This document shows, piece by piece, positions 45,249 through 56,221 of a DNA stretch of 64,000 bases. A program made the translations under genes and the position numbers. The stretch covers positions 62,001 through 126,000 of the forward strand of contig NZ_PVXN01000005.1 in NCBI RefSeq assembly GCF_002995795.1, in the 5' to 3' direction. This DNA comes from Clostridium thermopalmarium DSM 5974. GTDB lineage: Bacteria; Bacillota; Clostridia; Clostridiales; Clostridiaceae. The notes under the pieces were generated by a model. It searched no databases. It worked only from the letters and a program-made list of their open reading frames with translations, and was not told the DNA's origin. How positions within the stretch are numbered: position 1 is the stretch's first letter; every line of letters begins with the position of its first letter.

Positions 45249-46145
45249 CTATATATACAATCTAGTTCCAATTCTCCTATCATATTCAGACCAGGTATCT
45301 GGTGCTGTAATTTCCTTAATTGAAGCTACTTTGTTCATTGTTGCATCTACATAGTCAGCATAATGGACTATATAAGCTTCCTCTGTATTAGTAGTCTTTG
45401 GAGAACCAAACTCTGGTTTTCCATGATGTTGAACTATACATCCTCTTAATCTATGTTTGAAATCATCGCTGTATATACTTCCTCCTGCTTTAAAGGCTTC
45501 TTCTATCATACTCATTCCTATGACTATGTGGCCTTCCATCTCTCCACGCATTGTTACTGAAAAAGGTCCGTCGCAATAGTATTCTTCTATCTTTCCAATG
45601 TCATGAAGTTTTGCTGCAAGAATTGCAATTTCTTTATATCTGCAATCATATCTATATGCCATTACTTTTGCCATATAAGTCACATTTAATGTATGTTCTG
45701 CAAGTCCTCCTCTATAATTGTGATGCTGTCTTAATCCTCCTATACCTTTTTTAAACTTCTCAACAAACTCCTTATTTTTAAAGAAGTAGTCATTCAAAGC
45801 TATTGCTTCTTTGCTTTTAAATTCTTCCTTAGATATCATTTCTAGCTCATTCATAATATCATCTATAGGTCTTTTTACACATGGAAGATAATCCTCTATA
45901 TAATATTTTTCTTCTTTTCTAAATTCTTCTACTATTAGTAGGTCGTCAAATACTCCTTTAACCCAAATTACATCTCCTACTTCTAGTGTTCCTTCTCTAT
46001 CTAATATAGATGCTTTTAAATCTCCAGTCTTATCTCCTATAAATGCTATAAGATTATCTCCGTCTGTACCAACCTTTTTCATTATCATAAAACTTGTTTC
46101 TAAAACTGCATCTCTATTTACATCTTTAGTAAAAATAGTCTTCAT
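45249..46145 (-). CDS. YhaM-like HD-domain 3'-5' exoribonuclease
   Basis: The 298-residue protein has an N-terminal OB-fold-like region (about 10-80) and a C-terminal HD domain. The latter carries YRGGLAEHTLNVTYMA, KLHDIGKIEEY and HGKPEFGSP. This architecture is that of the YhaM exoribonucleases of Firmicutes, which degrade single-stranded RNA or DNA ends. The family match is good, though some HD proteins of this layout act on nucleotides. It appears to be transcribed alone. Confidence 0.85.
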   Translation of the reverse strand: MKTIFTKDVNRDAVLETSFMIMKKVGTDGDNLIAFIGDKTGDLKASILDREGTLEVGDVIWVKGVFDDLLIVEEFRKEEKYYIEDYLPCVKRPIDDIMNELEMISKEEFKSKEAIALNDYFFKNKEFVEKFKKGIGGLRQHHNYRGGLAEHTLNVTYMAKVMAYRYDCRYKEIAILAAKLHDIGKIEEYYCDGPFSVTMRGEMEGHIVIGMSMIEEAFKAGGSIYSDDFKHRLRGCIVQHHGKPEFGSPKTTNTEEAYIVHYADYVDATMNKVASIKEITAPDTWSEYDRRIGTRLYI

Positions 46146-46256
46146 GTATTAATCCTCCTGTTGAAAATTATTATAAGTCTATTCATACCGTAACATATAC
46201 TTATTTTTTCACTAAATACAGCTTTTATCCTTATATTAAACTTTAAACTTGTTCTA

Positions 46257-46739
46257 TTATTCTATAAGTTCATTATGTTTAAATGTTCCTTCAAGCTCTA
46301 ACTCTCCACTAGCATTATAATACTTTCCTTTTCCATTTGCATTTCCGTTTTCAAGTTCGCCCTCATAATTTATCTTTCCGTCCTCATAGTATATGATACC
46401 TTTTCCATGATATAATCCGTCTTTCCATTCACCATCATAATTTAATTTTCCATTTTCATAATAAGATTTACCCTTTCCATTAGGCTTTCCATCCTTAACT
46501 TCACCATCATAGTAGAGCTTCCCATTTTCTAAGTATATCTTACCTTTTCCATTAGGCTTTCCGTTTTTCATTTCTCCCTCATAGTTCACCTTATTATTGT
46601 CATAATATATTTTTCCATAGGTTGTTTTGTTATTTCCTATGATATGGTTATTTTTGCTAACAAAAATAACTACAGCAATCAACATACATAAAGCACCTAA
46701 TATTATTAATATTTTACTTTTCATGATTCTCTGTTTCAC
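46257..46739 (-). CDS. Membrane-anchored MORN-repeat protein
   Basis: The 160-residue protein has an N-terminal membrane helix (about 9-28). About five MORN-type repeats of 22-23 residues follow, with the pattern YEGEMKNGKPNGKGKIYLENGK (in part). The repeats face the outside. MORN proteins bind lipids or act as scaffolds in many organisms, and bacterial ones are poorly understood. The gene follows mnmA but is separated from it by a terminator. High repeat similarity suggests growth by duplication. Confidence 0.88.
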   Translation of the reverse strand: MKQRIMKSKILIILGALCMLIAVVIFVSKNNHIIGNNKTTYGKIYYDNNKVNYEGEMKNGKPNGKGKIYLENGKLYYDGEVKDGKPNGKGKSYYENGKLNYDGEWKDGLYHGKGIIYYEDGKINYEGELENGNANGKGKYYNASGELELEGTFKHNELIE

Positions 46740-46763
46740 TCCCCATTAGAAAACCTAAGTTAT

Positions 46764-46797
46764 TCAAAAACCTCATGCAAATGCATGGGGTTTTTGA
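46764..46797 (-). terminator. Intrinsic terminator of mnmA
   Basis: TTCAAAAACCCCATGCA pairs with TGCATGAGGTTTTTGAA on the minus strand. It lies between the mnmA stop and the MORN-protein gene. Confidence 0.8.
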
Positions 46798-46832
46798 ACA
46801 ATTTAAGTCCACTAATTTTAATAAATCTTAAT

Positions 46833-48023
<1,191 letters not shown>

Positions 48024-48075
48024 CTATTTTTTGAGTACAATCAATTTCTAATATGCCAATTTTCAGCAAAATTTA

Positions 48076-48097
48076 AAAGACCAGCAAGTCACTGGTC
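48076..48097 (-). terminator. Terminator of the YceG-like gene
   Basis: GACCAG pairs with CTGGTC around a short loop on the minus strand, followed by TTTTAAATTTT. Confidence 0.65.
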
Positions 48098-48150
48098 ATA
48101 TATTTTACTATAATTAATCTTTCGTCTAGAATGTATTCATTACAATCTAT

Positions 48151-49143
48151 TTACTTACGAGCTAATCTATAAATAATATTCCTTCTGTAAGGCAAATTCG
48201 GATGAATTTCTTCTAATCTATGGGTATCATAAAAATCTTCCTTAACATAATTTTCAATATCACTAGTACCGCCGGGGTTAAATATTATAATATCTACTCC
48301 CATGGAGTTCATGAACATAAGAGTAACAGCATCAGCAAAAGTAAGACTTTTTCTTTCATTATTATTATAAATAATAATTTTAGGGACCTTTAATGGATAA
48401 TCAAAATTTTGCAGGAGATCTAAAAGTTCTTCATCTAGGTTGGTCAGTATTGCAAAGATAGATATTTTCATCATGTCCTCGTCTTTTGATTCTTTATATA
48501 TAAGACTATAGAAGAATTCGATTATTCTATTAATTAAAGAGAACCTTAACTTCACTTTATAAGTTTTATATTTCCAAAAAGAAGATATTTTACAAAACTC
48601 TATGATTTTATCTGCTATAGACTCTTGAAGAGCCGAATTAAGTCTTTTATATTTCCAATACTCTGATGTTAATAACTTTCCTTTATCAATTTCCCCATTT
48701 TTTTTTAGCATCTTTGAATAAATTTTATTAACATCTTTAGGAAGTCTTTGTTTATATAAAGGAAACTTTTTAAAGAATAATGTATTTTCTTCTTTTACTA
48801 AAGCAGATACTTGTTCTCTATATAATTTTACATCACGATGAACTCCACTTACTTTTGCAAATATATTAGGTATAATTACACCTTTTCCCTTTACTTGCCA
48901 GCCCGGCCTTATCATTGCTTCTTGTTTTCCCCATAAAATTACTTCATCATAGGTTGTCTTTAATGTATCTGCATGAACTTTATAATTTGCAAATTGCCAT
49001 GGCACATAACAACCTGATGATTCATCATGCAGCATCTCCATTAGTTCTTCATTTATCTTAAAAGCTTCAGTTTCTGTCCTTTTTCTCTCCAGAGTTTCTT
49101 CTTTATTAAAGTTGGACATTAAATTATCATCCGCCTTTCTCAT
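48151..49143 (-). CDS. YceG-family-like protein (orphan)
   Basis: The 330-residue cytoplasmic protein has no signal or membrane helix. The C terminus carries KIIIYNNNERKSLTFADAV, then GVDIIIFNPGGTSDIENYV and YDTHRLEEIHPNLPYRR. These strings resemble Bacillus YceG, a component of the TerD/TelA-linked module. The N-terminal part has WQFANYKVHADTLKTTYDE. No ter, telA or related genes are nearby, so it would be an orphan. The protein is shorter than Bacillus YceG as I recall it. Start choice is uncertain (ATG 49143 or the later ATG 49119). Confidence 0.5.
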   Translation of the reverse strand: MRKADDNLMSNFNKEETLERKRTETEAFKINEELMEMLHDESSGCYVPWQFANYKVHADTLKTTYDEVILWGKQEAMIRPGWQVKGKGVIIPNIFAKVSGVHRDVKLYREQVSALVKEENTLFFKKFPLYKQRLPKDVNKIYSKMLKKNGEIDKGKLLTSEYWKYKRLNSALQESIADKIIEFCKISSFWKYKTYKVKLRFSLINRIIEFFYSLIYKESKDEDMMKISIFAILTNLDEELLDLLQNFDYPLKVPKIIIYNNNERKSLTFADAVTLMFMNSMGVDIIIFNPGGTSDIENYVKEDFYDTHRLEEIHPNLPYRRNIIYRLARK

Positions 49144-49242
49144 TATTGCTTAAACATCATATATACAGAATTTAATAATTTCCTAATACTAGTTTATTCA
49201 TATTGACCATAAACTTAACTAATATTATTGTAAAGTAATATT

Positions 49243-49271
49243 AAAAAACCAGCAAGATATTTTGCTGGTTT
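49243..49271. other. Hairpin in the divergent region before the flavoprotein gene
   Basis: AAACCAGCAA pairs with TTGCTGGTTT, followed by ATTTTAAAA on the plus strand. It lies upstream of both flanking genes, so it is not an ordinary gene-end terminator; it could attenuate a leader or end a small unseen transcript. Confidence 0.6.
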
Positions 49272-49437
49272 ATTTTAAAATATAAGTTTCTTCTACTGTT
49301 TTGCATTTTTTACCTTTCAATACTTTAATATCAAAGTATTATTAAGTTATATTTGAGTTATTATAAATTTGAATAGTAATTAAAATTTTGCTGATATGTT
49401 TAAATCTAAGGACTGAAAAAGGAAGTTGGTGTTAAAT

Positions 49438-50373
49438 ATGAGCAAACAAACAGAGGAATTAGACCTAGTTATTATAGGTTCCGGTCCTGCAGGATTGACT
49501 GCTTCTATATATGCAACAAGAGCAAAGTTAAATAGCATAGTGTTAGAAAATGAAGTTATAGGCGGTCAAATTATTGGAACTTATACTATAGAAAATTATC
49601 CAGGATTTACAACCATAGGCGGAGCAGAGCTAGCTGAAAAAATGCACAACCATGCAATAAATCTTGGAGGAAAAATAGACGAATTTGACCCTATTGTATC
49701 TGTTAAACTTTCTGATGATGAAAAAATAATAGAGACAGAAAATAAAATATATAAGCCTAAAACAGTTATAATTGCTACAGGTTCCAGGGCTAGAAGACTT
49801 CCTATTCCAGAAGAAGGAAAGTTTCATGGTAATGGAATTCACTATTGTGAGCTATGTGATGCAGCAATGTATGAAGAAAAAGATGTTGTAGCTGTTGGAG
49901 GTGGAAATTCAGCTCTTGAAGGAATAATATTTTTAGCTAAATATGCTAAAAGTATTACAGTGGTTCATCAATTTGATCATTTTCAAGGAAATAAAAGTAA
50001 TCAAGATACAGTATTAAATAATCCAAAAGTAAAAATTATATGGAACAGCGAAGTTCGTCATGCTATAGGAGAAAATAAATTAGAAGCTATATCTATAGAA
50101 AATACACAGACGAAAGAAATTTCCGAAATAAAAACAGATGGAGTTTTTGTGTTTATAGGCAGAACACCTGCAACTGATTTGTTTAAAAATACTATAGCTT
50201 TGAATGAATGGGGATATATATTAACTGATGAAAACATGAGAACTAATATAAAAGGTGTGTATGCTGCTGGAGATGTAAGAGATAAGATGTTTAGACAAAT
50301 AACTACAGCTATAGCTGATGGTACAATTGCAGCTTTAATGGCTGAAAGATTTATTACCAAAAAGGAGGATTAA
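49438..50373 (+). CDS. Thioredoxin-reductase-like flavoprotein (Cp34 type)
   Basis: The protein from ATG 49438 has 311 residues; GTG or TTG starts just upstream are possible. FAD binding is shown by VIIGSGPAGL and GVYAAGDVRD, and nucleotide binding by VAVGGGNSALEG. The redox motif is CELC (Cys137, Cys140) instead of the usual CATC. The NADPH-recognition arginines (HRRxxxR in classical enzymes) are replaced by HQFDHFQGNKSN, which argues for NADH. A glutaredoxin-like gene follows three bases later. In Clostridium pasteurianum a pair of this kind (Cp34/Cp9) was reported to reduce AhpC with NADH. I infer the same role here. Confidence 0.85.
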   Translation: MSKQTEELDLVIIGSGPAGLTASIYATRAKLNSIVLENEVIGGQIIGTYTIENYPGFTTIGGAELAEKMHNHAINLGGKIDEFDPIVSVKLSDDEKIIETENKIYKPKTVIIATGSRARRLPIPEEGKFHGNGIHYCELCDAAMYEEKDVVAVGGGNSALEGIIFLAKYAKSITVVHQFDHFQGNKSNQDTVLNNPKVKIIWNSEVRHAIGENKLEAISIENTQTKEISEIKTDGVFVFIGRTPATDLFKNTIALNEWGYILTDENMRTNIKGVYAAGDVRDKMFRQITTAIADGTIAALMAERFITKKED

Positions 50374-50376
50374 ATT

Positions 50377-50613
50377 ATGATAAAGATATATTCAACTCCA
50401 ACATGTCCATGGTGTAAGAAGGCAAAAGCTTATCTAGAATCTAAAAATATACCTTTTGAAGATATAAACGTTGCAGAGGACTTAGAAAAAAGAGAAGAAA
50501 TGTTTAGAATCTCTGGTCAGTCTGGAGTACCTGTTATTGAAATATGCGGAAATATAATCCTTGGTTTTGATAAAAACGCTATAGATGAGGCTCTTGCAAT
50601 TTGCAAGCAATAA
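50377..50613 (+). CDS. Glutaredoxin-like protein (Cp9 type)
   Basis: The 78-residue protein has the redox motif CPWC (Cys10, Cys13), the cis-proline segment SGVPVIE and the C-terminal GFDKNAIDEAL. It is the NrdH/glutaredoxin-like short form. It lies three bases after the flavoprotein gene and is certainly cotranscribed. Clostridia generally lack glutathione, so its electron donor is probably the flavoprotein. The terminator at 50667 ends the unit. Confidence 0.93.
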   Translation: MIKIYSTPTCPWCKKAKAYLESKNIPFEDINVAEDLEKREEMFRISGQSGVPVIEICGNIILGFDKNAIDEALAICKQ

Positions 50614-50666
50614 TTTTTATAAGCTTTAGATAATAACAAATTTAGATTAATATAAAAATAATATAA

Positions 50667-50690
50667 GCAGTGGATGTATTATCCACTGCT
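50667..50690. terminator. Hairpin between convergent genes
   Basis: AGCAGTGGAT pairs with ATCCACTGCT around 4 bases. It separates the glutaredoxin gene from nupC-like transcription; the T tract is poor. Confidence 0.6.
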
Positions 50691-50722
50691 AATAATTGCA
50701 TCTTGACCTCGCTCTTCATATT

Positions 50723-51943
50723 TTACATCAAAAGCCCTGCTATAGTTCCTGTCATACATGTAGTTATTAAACCACCTATTAATGCTTTTACTCCTAATTC
50801 AGCGATTTCTGAACGTCTTTCTGGAGCAAGACCACCTATGCCTCCTATTTGTATTCCAATAGAGCTAATGTTTGCAAATCCACAAAGAGCATAAGTTAAT
50901 ATTGTAGCTCCTTTTTGAGTTAGTGCCCCACCCTTAATCATTGGTGCTAAGTTTGCATAAGCAACGAATTCATTTAAAACTACCTTTTGACCTATTAATT
51001 CTCCTGCTTTGATAATATCCACACTAGGAATTCCCATTACATAGGCTAGAGGAGCAAATAATCTACCTAAAATCCATCCAAGGCTTAAAAAGTCAGCTCC
51101 AAATAATCCACCAACCCATCCGATTAATGAGTTTATAAAAGCTATTAATGCTATAAAAGCAAGAAGCATTGCTCCAACATTTAATGCAAGTGAAAGACCT
51201 TCACTAGCACCTGTTGCTGCTGCATCGATAATATTTGAATTTGTTGCTTCAAGATCGAGCTCTATTTTCCCTTTAGTTGCTGGCTCTTCAGTTTCTGGGA
51301 AAATTATTTTAGAAACTATTAACCCTGCTGGTGCAGCCATAATACTTGCTGCTAATAAGTGAGATGCACTTATACCCATAGCCACGTATCCAGCCATTAC
51401 TCCACCTGAAACTGTAGCCATTCCACCAACCATTATAGTAAGCAGCTCTGATTTTGTCATTGATTTTATAAATGGCTTAATTAATAAAGGTGCTTCTGTT
51501 TGACCAAGGAATATGTTTCCTACTGCTGATAAGGTTTCGGCACCGCTTGTCCCAAGCATCTTAGCAATTCCTTTAGCTAAAAGTGAAATGATAGCTTGCA
51601 TTATCCCTAGATAATAAAGAATACTCATGAATGCTGAAAAGAATACAATAGTGGGTAATACCTGGAATGCAAATATGGATCCGAATTTATTAGAATTTAC
51701 CAAGTCACCAAATAGAAAGGCTGCACCATCACCAGTAAACTCTAGTAATTTACTTACAAGTCCTCCAACGTATTCAAATACTATTCTTCCTGCAGGTACT
51801 TTTAAAATCAAAAGTGCGAAAATTATCTGCAATGATACACCTATACCTACTAACTTCCAGTTGATAGCTTTTTTATTATTTGATAATAGATAAGCTATAC
51901 CTAAAAGAATAATTAATCCTAATATTCCTACAAATTTACTCAT
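50723..51943 (-). CDS. nupC: Concentrative nucleoside transporter (NupC/CNT family)
   Basis: The 406-residue protein has about ten membrane helices and CNT signatures: LGQTEAPLLIKPFI, TVSGGVMAGYVAMGI, LNEFVAYANLA and a late FANISSIGIQIGG. It imports nucleosides with a proton or sodium ion. It is the last gene of the LacI-deoC-deoB-punA-pdp-nupC cluster, although a hairpin at 52021 separates it from pdp. The substrates would feed the phosphorylases encoded upstream. Confidence 0.95.
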   Translation of the reverse strand: MSKFVGILGLIILLGIAYLLSNNKKAINWKLVGIGVSLQIIFALLILKVPAGRIVFEYVGGLVSKLLEFTGDGAAFLFGDLVNSNKFGSIFAFQVLPTIVFFSAFMSILYYLGIMQAIISLLAKGIAKMLGTSGAETLSAVGNIFLGQTEAPLLIKPFIKSMTKSELLTIMVGGMATVSGGVMAGYVAMGISASHLLAASIMAAPAGLIVSKIIFPETEEPATKGKIELDLEATNSNIIDAAATGASEGLSLALNVGAMLLAFIALIAFINSLIGWVGGLFGADFLSLGWILGRLFAPLAYVMGIPSVDIIKAGELIGQKVVLNEFVAYANLAPMIKGGALTQKGATILTYALCGFANISSIGIQIGGIGGLAPERRSEIAELGVKALIGGLITTCMTGTIAGLLM

Positions 51944-52020
51944 CTTAGTTTCTCCTTTATATATTCCAATTGTAAATCGATTTTTTAATCATATGTGTTT
52001 TTATTTATATCTCTTGTATT

Positions 52021-52056
52021 AGGTGGCAAAACATATAAATATATCTTCTGCCACCC
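52021..52056 (-). other. Hairpin between pdp and nupC
   Basis: GGTGGCA pairs with TGCCACC around an AT-rich loop. There is no good T tract, so it may be an mRNA processing or partial termination site. Confidence 0.5.
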
Positions 52057-52078
52057 TTTATATTTGATTAATTTAAAG

Positions 52079-53404
52079 TTAGAATTTTGTTATTCCGTCC
52101 TTTGTCACAATGCCCTTTATTAATTTTTTAGGCTCTACTTTTTCATCTACTATAGTATAAGCTTTTAATAATATTTCTTCAGATGACTTTCTTTTTCCCT
52201 CGTCATTAGCATATATAGTTGCTATAGCTTCACCTTTCTTCACAAAATCTCCAATCTTTTTATGGATGATAACTCCTACGCCTAAATCTATTTTACTTTC
52301 CTTAGTCTCACGGCCAGCACCTAGCACAAGAGCAGCTATTCCTATATCATCTGCTTTTATACTCTTTACATATCCGTCTTTAGGAGCAGCAACCTGCTTT
52401 ATTATGCTTGCACCTGGTAATAAAGATGGATCATCTACAGCCGCTGCATTTCCTCCTTGAGCTTCAACTAATTCTTTTAATTTTGCAAGACCTTTTCCTG
52501 ATTTTATAATGTCCTTAAGAATTTCTCTTGCTTCATCAGAATCCTTTGCTTTTCCACCTAAAACAATCATATGAGATCCTAAAGTTAGACAAAGCTCAGT
52601 AAGATCTTCTGGACCTTCTCCTTTTAATGTTTCAATAGCTTCTTTAACTTCTAAAGCATTACCTACAGCAAACCCTAGTGGTTGATCCATATCGGTTACT
52701 ACACCAATTGTATTTCTACCAACATGTGTTCCTATGTCAACCATTTCTCTTGCAAGCTCAAAAGCATCCTCCTCAGTTTTCATAAAGGCACCGCTTCCAG
52801 TCTTTACATCAAGCACAATAGCATCTGCACCTGAGGCTATTTTCTTGCTCATAATGCTTCCAGCAATTAAAGACATATTATCTACTGTCGCTGTAACATC
52901 ACGTAGAGCATAAAGCTTTTTATCAGCTGGAGCAAGGTTTGCTGTTTGTCCTCCTATAGCAATCTTCTTCTCATTTACATTTTTTATAAACTTTTCGATT
53001 GGCATTTCCACAGAGAAACCTTCAAATGATTCAAGTTTATCAATGGTTCCGCCAGTATGTCCAAGTCCTCTTCCTGACATCTTAGCTACAGGAACACCAG
53101 CTGCTGCAACCATAGGTCCAAGTATTAGAGTCGTTGTATCGCCAACTCCACCTGTACTGTGTTTATCAACCTTTATTCCTTCAATTGCTGATAAATCTAT
53201 AGTCTCACCACTGTTTACCATAGCTGTTGTTAAGTCAGCAGTTTCTCTTTTATTCATTTTTTGAAAGTATATAGCCATCATAAGCGCCGATACTTGATAA
53301 TCTGGTATTGTACCATTTGTATATCCTTCTACAAAGAAGTTTATTTCTTCTGTTGTAAGCTCCTCACCATTTCTTTTTTTCATGATTATGTCATACATTC
53401 TCAC
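52079..53404 (-). CDS. pdp: Pyrimidine-nucleoside phosphorylase
   Basis: The 441-residue protein begins [20 protein letters not shown]. It has the family signature [20 protein letters not shown], the phosphate loop [10 protein letters not shown] and late glycine-rich [10 protein letters not shown]. It splits uridine, deoxyuridine or thymidine to the base and (deoxy)ribose-1-phosphate. Its product is the substrate of phosphopentomutase, encoded two genes upstream. The start has a GGGGG-type ribosome binding site and the gene is 20 bases after punA. Confidence 0.97.
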   Translation of the reverse strand: MRMYDIIMKKRNGEELTTEEINFFVEGYTNGTIPDYQVSALMMAIYFQKMNKRETADLTTAMVNSGETIDLSAIEGIKVDKHSTGGVGDTTTLILGPMVAAAGVPVAKMSGRGLGHTGGTIDKLESFEGFSVEMPIEKFIKNVNEKKIAIGGQTANLAPADKKLYALRDVTATVDNMSLIAGSIMSKKIASGADAIVLDVKTGSGAFMKTEEDAFELAREMVDIGTHVGRNTIGVVTDMDQPLGFAVGNALEVKEAIETLKGEGPEDLTELCLTLGSHMIVLGGKAKDSDEAREILKDIIKSGKGLAKLKELVEAQGGNAAAVDDPSLLPGASIIKQVAAPKDGYVKSIKADDIGIAALVLGAGRETKESKIDLGVGVIIHKKIGDFVKKGEAIATIYANDEGKRKSSEEILLKAYTIVDEKVEPKKLIKGIVTKDGITKF

Positions 53405-53424
53405 AGCAGTTTACCCCCTATATT

Positions 53425-54243
53425 TTAAATCTCTTTTATGACCTTTTTCATAAGCTTTGTAAACTTTTCTTTAACCCTTGCTGAAGTCTCCATAACTTCA
53501 TTGTGATTTAAAGGTTGTTCTAAAATTCCTGCAGCCATATTTGTCATACATGAAATTCCTACTACTTTTATTCCGCTATGAACTGCTATTATTACTTCAG
53601 GTACTGTTGACATACCTACTGCATCTCCTCCTAAAGCGTGCACCATTCTAATCTCAGCAGGTGTTTCATAAGTTGGGCCGCTCATAGCAGCATAAACTCC
53701 TTCTTTAAGCTCTATATCTATAGATTTTGCTATTTCTTTTACTCTATCTCTTAACTCTTTGTCATATGCATTTGACATATCTGGGAAACGTGTACCAAAC
53801 TCATCTAAATTTTTACCTATTAAAGGATTATTCCCCATCAAATTCAAATGATCTTTTATAAGCATTAAATCTCCAGGATTATAGCTTGTATTTACAGCTC
53901 CTGCTGCATTTGTAACTATAAGTTTTTCTACTCCTAAAAGCTTCATAACCCTTACTGGGAAAGTTACTTCTTCCATTTTGTAGCCTTCATAGTAATGAAA
54001 ACGTCCCTGCATTGCCACAACCTTTTTACCTTCTAAAATACCTATAACTAATCTTCCTGCGTGTCCTTGAACAGTTGAAACTGGAAAATGAGGGATATCA
54101 GCATAATCAAAGTATTCCGCATTTTCTATTTCATTTGCCAAATCTCCAAGTCCTGAACCTAATATTAAAGCTACCTCTGGTCTTGTTTTAGTCTTGTTTA
54201 ATATATAATCAGCTGCTTCTTTTATCTTAGATTGTAAATCCAT
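53425..54243 (-). CDS. punA: Purine-nucleoside phosphorylase
   Basis: The 272-residue protein is of the trimeric PNP type: LGSGLGDLANEI, GHAGRLVIG, QGRFHYYEGY, TNAAGAVN, GPTYETPAEIR and NMAAGI. It converts inosine, guanosine and their deoxy forms to base and pentose-1-phosphate. It lies 23 bases after deoB. Together with pdp it feeds DeoB. The specificity residues fit an inosine/guanosine enzyme; this is family knowledge. Confidence 0.96.
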   Translation of the reverse strand: MDLQSKIKEAADYILNKTKTRPEVALILGSGLGDLANEIENAEYFDYADIPHFPVSTVQGHAGRLVIGILEGKKVVAMQGRFHYYEGYKMEEVTFPVRVMKLLGVEKLIVTNAAGAVNTSYNPGDLMLIKDHLNLMGNNPLIGKNLDEFGTRFPDMSNAYDKELRDRVKEIAKSIDIELKEGVYAAMSGPTYETPAEIRMVHALGGDAVGMSTVPEVIIAVHSGIKVVGISCMTNMAAGILEQPLNHNEVMETSARVKEKFTKLMKKVIKEI

Positions 54244-54266
54244 TTTATAGTCCCCTCCATTAAATA

Positions 54267-55442
54267 CTAATCATTAAGGATTTCCTTAAGAAAGCTTTCT
54301 CCATATCTTATTTTTTCAACATTAAATATTTCTGCTACAGTTTGACCCATATCTGCAAAACTATTTCTTGTTCCTAAATTTACATTCTGTCTAAGTGGCT
54401 TTCCATAAGCTAGGAATGGAACATACTCTCTTGTATGGTCTGTTCCTGGAGTTGTAGGATCACAGCCGTGGTCTGCAGTGATAAACAATATATCTGTATC
54501 CTTCATTGCAGATATTATTTCTGGAAGTCTTGCATCAAAATCTTCTAGACCTTTTCCATATGCTTTAACATCATTACGATGTCCCCACTTCATATCAAAG
54601 TCTACAAGATTAGTAAATATAAGTCCTTGTTTATCTTCTTTCATATAATCTAATGTCTTATCTACTCCATCCATATTATCTTTGGTATGAACAGCTTCTG
54701 TAATTCCCTTTCCAGAGAATATATCTTCTATCTTTCCCACAGCCATAACATTTAAATTATTGCTCTTTAAATTATCTAGGACTGTATTATATGGTGGAAC
54801 TAAAGAAAAGTCCCTTCTATTTGGTGTCCTTGTAAAGTTTCCCTTTTCTCCTATAAATGGCCTTGCAATAACACGTGCTACAGCATGTTCTCCAACTAGA
54901 ATATTTCTAGCCTTTTCGCATATGCTATAAAGTTCTTTTAATGGAACAACTTCTTCATGAGCAGCAATTTGGAATACGCTATCAGCTGAAGTGTATACAA
55001 TAAGACTTCCTGTTTTTATATGTTCTTCTCCAAGTTCTTCTATTATAGCTGTTCCAGAAGCCGGCTTATTTCCTATTACCTTTCTTCCCACTGCCTTTTC
55101 AAAAGCATCAATTATTTCTTTTGGAAATCCATTAGGATATGTTGGAAATGCTTGCTCAGAATATATACCTACCATTTCCCAATGACCAGTAGTAGTGTCT
55201 TTTCCATTAGACATTTCCGCAAAACGTCCATAACATCCAGTTGGTCTGTCTGTCTTATTGACTCCAACCATGCCATCTATGTTCCCAAGGCCTAATTTCT
55301 CCATGTTAGGAAGATTCAATCCTCCTAAAGCTTTTGAAACATTTCCAATAGTATTAGCTCCAACATCTCCGTACTTTTCTGCATCAGGTAATGCACCCAT
55401 GCCTACGCTGTCAAGAACAATCCATATAACTCTATTTATCAT
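54267..55442 (-). CDS. deoB: Phosphopentomutase DeoB
   Basis: ATG 55442 follows AGGAGGTG at nine bases; the earlier in-frame GTG is part of that site. The protein has 391 residues. Metal ligands of the alkaline phosphatase fold are visible: [13 protein letters not shown] with the nucleophile region, [10 protein letters not shown] with the active-site Thr, [14 protein letters not shown], and [17 protein letters not shown]. It interconverts (deoxy)ribose-1- and 5-phosphate. It sits between deoC and punA, and a cre-like element lies in its leader. Confidence 0.97.
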   Translation of the reverse strand: MINRVIWIVLDSVGMGALPDAEKYGDVGANTIGNVSKALGGLNLPNMEKLGLGNIDGMVGVNKTDRPTGCYGRFAEMSNGKDTTTGHWEMVGIYSEQAFPTYPNGFPKEIIDAFEKAVGRKVIGNKPASGTAIIEELGEEHIKTGSLIVYTSADSVFQIAAHEEVVPLKELYSICEKARNILVGEHAVARVIARPFIGEKGNFTRTPNRRDFSLVPPYNTVLDNLKSNNLNVMAVGKIEDIFSGKGITEAVHTKDNMDGVDKTLDYMKEDKQGLIFTNLVDFDMKWGHRNDVKAYGKGLEDFDARLPEIISAMKDTDILFITADHGCDPTTPGTDHTREYVPFLAYGKPLRQNVNLGTRNSFADMGQTVAEIFNVEKIRYGESFLKEILND

Positions 55443-55467
55443 TTTACATAACACCTCCTATATATTA

Positions 55468-55481
55468 ATAAAGCGCTTCCA
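55468..55481 (-). promoter_or_regulatory. cre-like operator before deoB
   Basis: TGGAAGCGCTTTAT (minus strand) resembles the LacI/CcpA-family consensus and contains the palindromic core AAGCGCTT. It lies in the 64-base gap between deoC and deoB, upstream of the deoB ribosome binding site. Confidence 0.5.
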
Positions 55482-55506
55482 TTTATAACTTAATTATTTC
55501 ATTTTT

Positions 55507-56175
55507 TTAATACCCTGTATTCTCTGCTTTTATTCCTTTAACTATTGCAATAGATGCACTGGCACCAATTCTGTTTGCTCCAGCTTTTATAACTGCTTCT
55601 GCATCTTCTGTAGTTCTTACTCCACCTGATGCCTTAACTCCTATATCAGTACCTACTGTTTCTCTCATTAGTTTTACATCTTCTACATTTGCTCCACCAG
55701 TTGAGAATCCAGTTGATGTTTTAACAAAATCTGCTCCTGCTTCCTTTGCTAATTCACAAGCCTTCACTTTTTCCTCTTGAGTTAGTAAACAAGTTTCAAT
55801 AATAACCTTTACTAAAGCCTTTCCTTTTGCAGCTTCAACTACTGCCTTTATATCATCTTTAACAACATCATACTTTTTATCTTTTAATGCACCAATATTT
55901 ATAACCATATCTATTTCTTGTGCACCATTTTCAATAGCTTGCTTTGTTTCAAAAGCCTTTACTTCTTTTGTTGTAGCTCCTAGTGGAAATCCTACAACTA
56001 CACAAGTTTTTATATCTGTTCCTTTTAACTGTTCACTTACCAATTTAGCATAGTATGCGTTTACACATACTGAAGCAAAGTTGTATTCCTTAGCTTCTTC
56101 ACAAACCTTTATGATTTGGCTTTCTGTTGCCTCAGGTTTTAATAATGTGTGATCAATATATTTTGCTAATGTCAT
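55507..56175 (-). CDS. deoC: Deoxyribose-phosphate aldolase DeoC
   Basis: ATG 56175 follows GGAG, giving 222 residues; the longer frame would overlap the regulator gene. The class I aldolase signatures are [21 protein letters not shown], the Schiff-base segment DFVKTSTGF, and VKASGGVRT. It cleaves deoxyribose-5-phosphate to glyceraldehyde-3-phosphate and acetaldehyde, the last step of deoxynucleoside use. It directly follows its presumed regulator. Confidence 0.97.
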   Translation of the reverse strand: MTLAKYIDHTLLKPEATESQIIKVCEEAKEYNFASVCVNAYYAKLVSEQLKGTDIKTCVVVGFPLGATTKEVKAFETKQAIENGAQEIDMVINIGALKDKKYDVVKDDIKAVVEAAKGKALVKVIIETCLLTQEEKVKACELAKEAGADFVKTSTGFSTGGANVEDVKLMRETVGTDIGVKASGGVRTTEDAEAVIKAGANRIGASASIAIVKGIKAENTGY

Positions 56176-56221
56176 GTCTATCTTCTCCTTATCTATGATA
56201 ATTTTATTTTCTACAACTTCA

